A DNA stretch of 64,000 nucleotides from an uncultured Alphaproteobacteria bacterium. Lineage in GTDB: Bacteria; Pseudomonadota; Alphaproteobacteria; RF32; CAG-239. Positions 16,309-23,263 of this stretch are shown in pieces. The translations under genes and the position numbers were made by a program. A model generated the notes under the pieces. The model was not told where the DNA came from and ran no database searches. It saw only the letters and a program-made list of their open reading frames with translations. How positions within the stretch are numbered: position 1 is the first letter of the stretch; each line of letters opens with the position of its first letter. Location of the stretch: the NCBI GenBank assembly GCA_934254585.1, contig CAKQLF010000003.1:77645-141644 (forward strand), in the 5' to 3' direction.

Positions 16309-16321
16309 GGAGTTTACAACA

Positions 16322-16546
16322 ATGGCTAAACAAACATTTTTCAAAAGAAAAACTTGTCCATTTTCAGGTGAAAACGGCTTGAAAATTGATTACAAAGATG
16401 TAAAACTTCTGTCTCGTTACGTTTCAGAAAAAGGTAAAATTATTCCTTCACGCATCACCTCTGTTTCTGCTAAAAAACAAAGAGAATTGGCTCGCGCTAT
16501 CAAACGCGCTCGTTATATTGCTTTGTTACCGTATGTTGCTATGTAG
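16322..16546 (+). CDS. rpsR: 30S ribosomal protein S18
   Basis: A 74-aa protein starting [14 protein letters not shown], with the conserved core [20 protein letters not shown], then [20 protein letters not shown] and RYIALLPY. I chose the ATG at 16322 because AAGGAG sits at the proper distance. An upstream in-frame start at 16295 overlaps rpsF and would add non-family residues. Confidence 0.97.
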   Translation: MAKQTFFKRKTCPFSGENGLKIDYKDVKLLSRYVSEKGKIIPSRITSVSAKKQRELARAIKRARYIALLPYVAM

Positions 16547-16555
16547 GAGGATATG

Positions 16556-17041
16556 ATGGAAGTAATTTTACTCGAACACGTAGAAAAATTGGGCAGAATG
16601 GGCGATAAAGTTAATGTTAAAAACGGTTACGCCCGTAACTATTTGTTGCCTCAAGGTAAAGCTTTGCGCGCTACCGAAAACAATATGGCTTATTTTGAAG
16701 CTCAAAAAGCAGCTTTGGAAGCTCATAACCAAGAATTGTTTGAAACAGCTTCTAAATTGGCAGAATCTTTGAATGGCTTTAACGCTGTGTTGATTCGTCA
16801 AGCTGCCGAAACAGGTCAACTTTATGGTTCTGTAACTATTCGTGACATTGCTGCCGCTATTAAAGATGCCGGCTTTGATGTTGCCCGTCGTTATGTTTAT
16901 TTGGAAAAACCTATCAAAGATTTGGGTATTTACCAAGTAAAATTGAACTTGCATCCGGAAGTTTCTCAAACAATTTTGATTAATATTGCCAGAACTTCGG
17001 AAGAAGCTAAAAAGCAAGCTAAAGCTTATAACCAAGAATAA
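16556..17041 (+). CDS. rplI: 50S ribosomal protein L9
   Basis: A 161-aa protein that binds 23S rRNA domain V through its N-terminal domain. It starts MEVILLEHVEKLGRMGDKV and contains VKNGYARNYLLPQGKAL, the L9 signature, near residues 22-38, followed by the long connecting helix and the C-terminal domain. Two adjacent ATGs exist (16553, 16556). AGGAGG at 16545-16550 leaves only two bases before the first but five before the second, so the second is preferred. Confidence 0.97.
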   Translation: MEVILLEHVEKLGRMGDKVNVKNGYARNYLLPQGKALRATENNMAYFEAQKAALEAHNQELFETASKLAESLNGFNAVLIRQAAETGQLYGSVTIRDIAAAIKDAGFDVARRYVYLEKPIKDLGIYQVKLNLHPEVSQTILINIARTSEEAKKQAKAYNQE

Positions 17042-17062
17042 TTTTTATTCGGTTGTAAATCA

Positions 17063-17099
17063 AATTCCCTCCGCTTTATTCGCAGAGGGGATTTTTTTT
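17063..17099 (+). terminator. Rho-independent terminator of the rpsF operon
   Basis: The stem AATTCCCTCCGC/GCAGAGGGGATT around TTTATTC is followed by a run of eight T, 20 bases after the rplI stop. Confidence 0.88.
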
Positions 17100-17169
17100 A
17101 CCGAGATTAAATTAAGTGTTATCAATTTGCCGATAGACAACGCAGTTTTCGGAATGTCTTTCTTGTAAG

Positions 17170-18162
17170 TTAAAAAACAATCGTAACATTGCAGCGTTGT
17201 GTTTTGTTGCAGGAATCACAAAACTCTTTCATTTGTGTTAAGGTTAAATTGCTTAAGCAATTGGATTTATTACAGTATGCATCACCATAGTAATATCCTG
17301 AGCCTCCACCAACCATCAGCATACCATAAATTGTTTGATGTAGCGGTTGAACAATATTATTTAACATTTCAAAACAAATTTTTTCATTGAAATTATCAGA
17401 CGATTTATTGCCTTGCTCATCTATATTCAGTCCTCCTAAGTTGAAATCAATAATGATTCCTTCTTTAGTAAAAGAGGTATGAATATTGTCTGGTTGCCGA
17501 TATCTTGCATTAACCCAGTTTCCTAAACTGTCTTGCAGATATGCTGCATCTAATTTCGTCCAAGTGCTTGGTACAAGATTAAGAGTTATGATATAGTCGG
17601 TCAAATACTGTTCATATTTGATATTTTTTTGAAAACTTTGACGATATTCAAGCAAGCCGAAAATTAAATCATTATATTCTTGAATTAGTTTATTAACCTT
17701 AAATCTTTCCATCGCTTTGCTATAGCCGGCAATACCGCCAACGCTCAGCACGGCGATGATGGCCAAAACGCCTAACATTTCAATCATACTTCTTCCGCAC
17801 TGCACGCCATCTGCTAGGAATTTTCGCGCTCGTGTACTTTTTTTGTACACGTCGCTTAAAAATCCCGTCGCATCTGACGCACATTGCGGAAGAAGATTTC
17901 TAATATGTTTTGTCTGTCTGGTCACTACTTGCGCTTTTCTCACTCGTGTACTACTCTGTACACATTGTTCGAAAAGTGCGGCGTATTGACGCACGACATC
18001 CAAACCCTTGAATGTGATGTTGGTTTTCTTTTTATGGTCAAGCACCACTTTATTGTCATTGCCGGACGTGTCCCGAGAATCTTGTGCGAACCGACACTTA
18101 TGTAATAATAAGGCAAATTTATTGACTAGGTTAGTACCTTGTTGCAACAAGATTCTAGGCAC
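17170..18162 (-). CDS. Type IV prepilin-like protein with repeat-derived leader
   Basis: The prepilin core begins with the Gly codon at 17794-17796 and reads RSMIEMLGVLAIIAVLSVGG (one Gly to Ala change from the other members), then GYSKAMERFKVNK. The mature part is homologous along its length to the protein at 31397: EYNDLIFGLLEYR, LNLVPSTW, a late Cys pair (FCDSCNKTQRCNVTIVF). The ORF is open upstream through repeats E and C and on to the microsatellite of repeat D. The GTG at 18162 is only the outermost conventional start codon and has no ribosome site. The well-formed start at 18359 is out of frame by one TC unit. The core is confident. The true N-terminus, and whether it is currently expressed, are not. 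Confidence 0.6.
   Translation of the reverse strand: MPRILLQQGTNLVNKFALLLHKCRFAQDSRDTSGNDNKVVLDHKKKTNITFKGLDVVRQYAALFEQCVQSSTRVRKAQVVTRQTKHIRNLLPQCASDATGFLSDVYKKSTRARKFLADGVQCGRSMIEMLGVLAIIAVLSVGGIAGYSKAMERFKVNKLIQEYNDLIFGLLEYRQSFQKNIKYEQYLTDYIITLNLVPSTWTKLDAAYLQDSLGNWVNARYRQPDNIHTSFTKEGIIIDFNLGGLNIDEQGNKSSDNFNEKICFEMLNNIVQPLHQTIYGMLMVGGGSGYYYGDAYCNKSNCLSNLTLTQMKEFCDSCNKTQRCNVTIVF
17797..18025. repeat. Dispersed repeat E (copy 1)
   Basis: A block of about 229 bp shares high identity with 63580-63750, immediately upstream of the prepilin core in both. It contains GTAC-centred palindromes (CGTGTAC-tttttt-GTACACG at 17831-17850; GTGTAC-tactct-GTACAC near 17946-17963). Copy 1 carries about 55 bp more than copy 2 around the first palindrome. 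In both loci it is read as part of the leader (SSTRVRKAQVVT, FLADGVQCG). Confidence 0.65.
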
Positions 18163-18177
18163 AGGGCTTAGAATGAC
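18055..18177. repeat. Dispersed repeat C (copy 2)
   Basis: 123 bp, the same length as copy 1 at 3728-3850, and nearly identical to it except at the left end, where GTCATTGCCGGAC from repeat B replaces GTCATTCTCAGGC. It ends AGAATGAC. This hybrid end indicates that the elements recombine or insert into each other at the shared GTCATT terminus. Confidence 0.7.
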
Positions 18178-18267
18178 TGGTGCTAGAATTGCTTGCTTTG
18201 TGCCGCCTGCCAGTTTCGTGCTGTGCTTGTTATTCTCGCATACATCATTTTTTCTGCCAAACCCTAC

Positions 18268-18423
18268 AAAAACGTCTGTAGCGGCAAAAAATGTACCTTT
18301 AATCAGACATTTAGGATTTGCAGAGAGAGAGAGAGACCTTTTGATTGCTTATTTTTCATCTTTCTTTCCTCATAAAATAGGTGAATTATTAAACATCTAA
18401 ACTCTAGCAAACTCTTCTTAATA
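18268..18423 (-). repeat. Dispersed repeat D with TC microsatellite (copy 2)
   Basis: Nearly identical to 3908-4063, including the 15-base TC tract (complement of 18322-18336), the ATG at 18357-18359 and the GAGGAAAG ribosome site. The -10-like box is altered (TAGAGT in place of TATAAT). It lies 94 bp from repeat C instead of 61 bp as in copy 1, a difference of 33 bp that preserves the reading frame. Confidence 0.65.
18303..18359 (-). CDS. Short leader ORF containing a (TC)7 microsatellite (second copy)
   Basis: This encodes the same 18 residues as the copy at 3943-3999 (MKNKQSKGLSLSLQILNV) with the same ribosome site. Losing one TC unit would fuse it to the open frame that continues to 17170, giving about 395 aa. 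Both copies carry the same tract length and are therefore both out of register in this assembly. Confidence 0.4.
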   Translation of the reverse strand: MKNKQSKGLSLSLQILNV

Positions 18424-18434
18424 AGTCAATAAAG

Positions 18435-18914
18435 TCAATATAAATGTTTGCAAAAAGCCAATATTTGTTGCAGAGCTTGGTGCGGTTGGTTTAGCTGTAT
18501 TTTATTTTTGTCGATATAACAGCAATTATTTTTCTCATCATACAGACAATAAGGTGTCACAAATTTTTTTCCATATACGGGGCTGTCATCAATATGCACG
18601 CAAATATTTTCACGTTGACAATATTCCGCTTTGGCTTTGTTCCACAAATTATCGTCAACCTTAAACGAACCATCATCAAAAAAAGCTATTTGGTGTCTTT
18701 GTTCGTAATAATCATAAATGCACCATAATTTAGTATAAGGAATTTGATATTGATTCAGATAAGACAAAATTGTTTCGCGCGGTCCGCCGCTGATAATATA
18801 AACTTCCAAATTGTTTTTCAGGGCTTCAAGCAAAAATAGCCTGAAAAAATCAGGTTTGACATTTATTACACCGTGAAAGTCTATGCCTATTTTAGTTTTA
18901 GTAAGTTGTTTCAT
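18435..18914 (-). CDS. HAD-like hydrolase domain protein
   Basis: A 159-aa protein from the ATG at 18912-18914, preferred over 18932 because it lies nearer the family's conserved start. It overlaps the end of the upstream AsmA-like gene by 17 bp. The N-terminal IGIDFHGVINVKPDF resembles HAD motif I, but the second Asp of DxD is His. YIISGGPRETIL matches the motif II Ser/Thr region, and ICVHIDDSPVYGKKF matches the acidic motif IV. Phosphatase activity is doubtful because of the altered nucleophile block; a sugar- or nucleotide-phosphate function cannot be assigned. Confidence 0.65.
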   Translation of the reverse strand: MKQLTKTKIGIDFHGVINVKPDFFRLFLLEALKNNLEVYIISGGPRETILSYLNQYQIPYTKLWCIYDYYEQRHQIAFFDDGSFKVDDNLWNKAKAEYCQRENICVHIDDSPVYGKKFVTPYCLYDEKNNCCYIDKNKIQLNQPHQALQQILAFCKHLY

Positions 18915-21900
18915 TTCCAAAGTTTTTTGCATACCATTCTTTCAAAGAGTTGGGGCTGAGCATAGATAAAGAGTTTATATCCACTTTGGCATTGTCGGCG
19001 TTGCCGTTAATTTTGTATGTTGCGGCAAAAATTGTTCCATCTTTGCTGGCGAGTAAATTACCAACCACCGGAATTTTGCCCAAAAAGCGGTTAATGCTAT
19101 AGGCCGGAGCAATTACACCGTGCATTTTTATGTCATCTGTGGCGCGGTTATAGGTGCCATCGGTGGTTATTCCCACAACGTTTCCTTCTGCCTTAGCCTG
19201 TTTCAGAGTTAAAATTTTATACTGATATTCAAAAGGGGCGTTAAAGTGAGTAAAGGTTAAGCCGTCTCCTTTTAACAAATCTAACATCCCCGTAAAAGAG
19301 GCAACACTCAACAATTTTGCCACCACTGGGGCGTTTTGAATACTAAAATCGCGTACTTGCATATGACCGATAAATTTTTTATCTGCTTGGCGGCGAGCTT
19401 CAATTTTCATTGTTCCGCCAACCATATTATCATATAGCCTTAATACTTTAAGGGTACTGCCGGCATTGTTACTGTCAATAGTTAAATAGTGTTCTTTATT
19501 GCCTTTAGGAATGTAATCGAGTTTCAATTTAATTGATTTATCAATACCATAGTTACCAACCATATGCAATTCATCCATACCGATACCATAACGTATTTTT
19601 GCACTTCCGGCAAAATTTTGGATTGGGGTTGAATTGTTTGTCCATAAACGATTAACCGTCATAAAAATATCGGTAGTATTGGCTTTTTCCAAGCCATCAT
19701 CATCATTTTCCTGAACCGGTAATTGTTTGTTGTCTTTTTGACGTTTTTCTTTAACTTTCTCAAAAAATGTTGATAAATCATAGCTCAGGCCGGATATGTC
19801 GACTTTCAATTGCGGATTATTGCTGTCTGTAAGACTGACTTTGGCTCGCGCAGAAGTTTTAGGTCCTTTAATTTGATTAATATCAACCGATTTTACGCGT
19901 CCGCTTGGATACATACTCAACCCACCGGAAATATTAAATCCGGATTTCTGTAGATTTATGTTTTTAATCGCGGTTATTTTGTCTTTTTTAATTGTGACAT
20001 CGGCACTGGCCGAAGCGTTTTGTTTCAGCTCTTTCACAAAACCGAGAAAAGCATAATCAATAGCCGCGTTTTTCAAATCTGCTTTCAATTTTATGCTAAT
20101 GTCGTTGTTTTGCTGCACTGTAATATCGGCGTCAACCAGAGCGTATCCTTCAATATTCGGAGCTTGCAGAATGGCCCAGTCCAATCCCAAAGCCTTTTTA
20201 GCAGCGTCGTCAAACTTAAAGGAAATGTTACATTTGCTTTTATATTTTTTTTCGGCAAATTTTTCTTGAATATTCAATTGTATCGGTAAAGAATCGTAAT
20301 TTGCTTCGCCGGTTAAACTCCACCCCGCCGAATTAACTTCTAAAAGCAGATTAGGAGAAGATAGGGTGTGATTTGGCACAAATTCCGTATTTGATACATC
20401 GTGCAAATCGGCTTTGACTTCAATTTTTATGTCTTTAGCGTCTAAATCCTGTTTCAGTTCAAAATCCAATTTTAACTGTACATCAACATTACCTTTAATA
20501 CTTTTAGAATCTACACCCATTCCGGAGGCAATTTTTAACGGTGGATTGTTTATCAAATTCAGGGCATCTGTAATGCTTGAATTTCCTATCAGATTAATTG
20601 AAATAAAGTTGTCTTCTTTATCTAAATCATAAATATTGACATTGCCGCCGGTTATAATAACGCCATCGCTGACGCCTTTGTCCACATCAATTGAAATATT
20701 GTGCTGTGTAAACTTAGCTCGGCCGTAAACATTGTGAACTTCCGGCATTCCGTCTAAATAGTGCAGGTCGCCATCTTCCAAATCTGCAATTCCATCTAAA
20801 CTGAGCAGACCGAAAGATTTTGTTTTATTGTCATATCCGAATTTAAAGGCAAATAGAGCGTTTTTAGCCATACCGGAGGTTAAACCGTCTTTACACCATT
20901 GCCACGCCGGCTCAGCCAAATATCTTGGCCAAAAACGCGAAAGATATTCTAAAGAAAATTCATCAATTTCTGCCTTAAATTCCGCTGTTACGCCTTCAAG
21001 CGAATGTTCCAGATAATAGTTCTCCAAGCCGTTGGCCTGAAAACTGATTTTGGCTGTCTGCCCCCCCATTTTGAAGTCGGCATTATTTATTTTCAGTTCA
21101 TCAAAACCTCCGCTGAGTTCTCCGGTCAACATAACTTCATCAATTTCGTAGTTATATTTTTCATCTTTATCAAATGCAATATATCCGTGTCCGCCATCAA
21201 GTTCAAAGTTAATTTTTTGCAGCGCATCGCTTAAATAAGCGGCGGCGTTTTCCGGATGTTGTAAAATTTCGGACAAATTAACAATGGTGTCAATTTTCCC
21301 GTTTACCGGAACATCAATGTTCAAAGCTGATAACGGAGTGTCTCCAACATTTTTAGAGTCTAAACCTTTGAGTATATCCGACAAGATTAAATCGGAAAAA
21401 TAAACTTCCAAATCAAGTTTATCATTTGTGGCGTGATATTCGCTTTCAAAACCGACCGAAGCTATTTGTTCGTTCAAATTTACCAGAGCGTCGGCGTTAA
21501 GTTCCAAATTAACCAAATTACGGCTAAACTCAAAATTCAAGTCCGACAGCATCCATTTTCGCCCGAGATTAACTTCGTGAAACTCAACTTCAGCACCTTT
21601 AATGGTAATATTATTCACATAGCTTTCGGGATAAATTTTCTCTTCCGAATTATAATTGTTTAGAAATTCCTTTAGTTTTTCCACATAAAAGGTGAGTTTT
21701 CGTTTATTTACTTCATTAATATTTTCTTTTTCCACCCCATAGTCGGCAAAAATATAAACCGTAGGATTTTCTATGCTGACATCGCTTGGAGCAATAATGC
21801 CTTTAAGCAGAGCCCGCAAACTGAAAGAAAGATATAACTTAGGCGCGCTTATTGAAAAATTTCCGTCTTTTTTCTTTAAGTTAATATCCTCTGCCGTAAT

Positions 21901-22131
21901 GCGTAAAGGTTGAATCGAGCGTACAAGCTCCAAATTCACATTACCTAAACCAACGCTGTAATCACTTTCATCATAATTAAGAGCCTGAATGATGTAAGGT
22001 TTCAAATATGGCACGGAAACCGGCCCTTTATACAGTGTCCACATAAACAGCAGCAACACCACAAACATACCAACCATAAAAAAATTTAAGGTTTTGCGTA
22101 AAAAATATAATTGTGGCGATAATTTTTTCAT
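18898..22131 (-). CDS. AsmA-like / DUF3971-type large envelope protein
   Basis: A 1077-aa protein with one N-terminal membrane helix (FFMVGMFVVLLLFMWTLY, about residues 18-35) and a very long periplasmic part rich in beta-strand. It ends in an AsmA-like C-terminal region (FTGMLDLLKGDGLTFTHFNA; GNVVGITTDGTYNRATDDI; RFLGKIPVVGNLLASKDGT). This is the architecture of the YhdP/AsmA-like family, bridge-like proteins thought to move phospholipids between the inner and outer membrane. Length fits the larger members. prfB ends 15 bp upstream and the HAD-like gene overlaps its 3' end, so it sits in a minus-strand operon that also includes the penicillin-binding protein. Confidence 0.82.
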   Translation of the reverse strand: MKKLSPQLYFLRKTLNFFMVGMFVVLLLFMWTLYKGPVSVPYLKPYIIQALNYDESDYSVGLGNVNLELVRSIQPLRITAEDINLKKKDGNFSISAPKLYLSFSLRALLKGIIAPSDVSIENPTVYIFADYGVEKENINEVNKRKLTFYVEKLKEFLNNYNSEEKIYPESYVNNITIKGAEVEFHEVNLGRKWMLSDLNFEFSRNLVNLELNADALVNLNEQIASVGFESEYHATNDKLDLEVYFSDLILSDILKGLDSKNVGDTPLSALNIDVPVNGKIDTIVNLSEILQHPENAAAYLSDALQKINFELDGGHGYIAFDKDEKYNYEIDEVMLTGELSGGFDELKINNADFKMGGQTAKISFQANGLENYYLEHSLEGVTAEFKAEIDEFSLEYLSRFWPRYLAEPAWQWCKDGLTSGMAKNALFAFKFGYDNKTKSFGLLSLDGIADLEDGDLHYLDGMPEVHNVYGRAKFTQHNISIDVDKGVSDGVIITGGNVNIYDLDKEDNFISINLIGNSSITDALNLINNPPLKIASGMGVDSKSIKGNVDVQLKLDFELKQDLDAKDIKIEVKADLHDVSNTEFVPNHTLSSPNLLLEVNSAGWSLTGEANYDSLPIQLNIQEKFAEKKYKSKCNISFKFDDAAKKALGLDWAILQAPNIEGYALVDADITVQQNNDISIKLKADLKNAAIDYAFLGFVKELKQNASASADVTIKKDKITAIKNINLQKSGFNISGGLSMYPSGRVKSVDINQIKGPKTSARAKVSLTDSNNPQLKVDISGLSYDLSTFFEKVKEKRQKDNKQLPVQENDDDGLEKANTTDIFMTVNRLWTNNSTPIQNFAGSAKIRYGIGMDELHMVGNYGIDKSIKLKLDYIPKGNKEHYLTIDSNNAGSTLKVLRLYDNMVGGTMKIEARRQADKKFIGHMQVRDFSIQNAPVVAKLLSVASFTGMLDLLKGDGLTFTHFNAPFEYQYKILTLKQAKAEGNVVGITTDGTYNRATDDIKMHGVIAPAYSINRFLGKIPVVGNLLASKDGTIFAATYKINGNADNAKVDINSLSMLSPNSLKEWYAKNFGNETTY

Positions 22132-22146
22132 TAACTTTTCCCAAAA

Positions 22147-23263
22147 TCAGACCAACGGATTTTCACTTTGTATTTTTTGCGCCAGTGCCGCCGACAAGAA
22201 CAAATCAATGTCACCGTCCAAAACGCCTTTAATATCAGAGGATTCGGCGTTGGTGCGTAAATCTTTTATCAAGCGGTATGGTTGTAAAACATAGGAGCGG
22301 ATTTGATATCCCCAACCATTGTCCCCCTGATTATCACGCACTTCTTGAGCTTTATCGGCACGCTTTTGCATTTCTCTTTCATATAAGCGCGCTCTAAGCA
22401 TTTTCCAACAATTGTCGCGGTTTTGAAATTGCGAACGTTGAGTTTGGCTTGAAACCACAATTCCTGTAGGAATATGCGTGATTCGCACGGCGGAGTCTGT
22501 TTTGTTAATATGTTGTCCGCCGGCACCGGAGGCACGATAAGTGTCAATACGGCAGTCGGATTCGTTAATTTCTATTTGAATATTATCATCAATAACCGGA
22601 TAAATTCCGATGGAGGCAAAGCTTGTATGGCGTCTTGCCGCGCTGTCAAACGGCGAAATGCGCACCAATCTGTGAACGCCGCTTTCCGATTTCAGCCAAC
22701 CATAGGCGTTGTGTCCGCTGATTTTAATGGTGGCAGATTTTATTCCGGCAACATCGCCTTCGGTTTCTTCAATATATTCAACTTTATAATGATGTGTTTC
22801 CGCCCAACGAATATACATTCTGAGCAGCATTTGCGCCCAGTCCATAGCTTCGGTTCCACCGCTGCCGGCGTGCACTTCCAAATAAGTGTCGTTTCCATCG
22901 GCCTCGCCGGAAAGCAAAGCCTCCAATTCAGCGTGTTTAACCGATTTTTGCAAATTATCCAAATTTGTTTGCAGCTCAGCAAGCATTGCTTCATCATTTT
23001 CACTTTCGGCAAACTCAATCATTTCCGCATAATCATCAAGTGTTTGTACATAGCCGTCATAGGCATCTAAAGACGCTTCAAGCGTATTTTTTTCACTCAT
23101 CAATTTTTGGGCTTTTTCTTGATTTTCCCAAAGATTCGGATCGGCTGATAAGGCTTCTAATTCTTCACGGCGTTGAACAGCGTTGTCATAGTCAAAGAGA
23201 CCTCCTCAGCAATGCTAATGATTGCTTAATTTCGGTAATGATATTATAAAATTCTGCCCGCAT
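22147..23263 (-). CDS. prfB: Peptide chain release factor 2 (programmed +1 frameshift)
   Basis: RF2 terminates translation at UGA and UAA. The gene starts at the ATG 23261-23263 and reads MRAEFYNIITEIKQSLALLR, then RSL and TGA at the site CTTTGAC (complement of 23191-23197). An internal AGGAGG just upstream acts as the frameshift stimulator. A +1 shift continues as DYDNAVQRREELEALSADPN and through to 22147, giving about 371 aa. The codon-recognition tripeptide SPF (RISPFDSAARRHTS) and the catalytic GGQ (ASGAGGQHINKT) are present. The start overlaps the upstream PBP stop by one base (TAATG). The shift site senses RF2 level: low RF2 favours frameshifting. Confidence 0.96.

Noticed and set aside
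17794..17811. GTG directly before the prepilin core (DGVQCG region) as the true start
   Set aside because: It would give a four-residue leader like the short-leader members, but there is no purine-rich ribosome site upstream in either locus. Kept only as a remote possibility.
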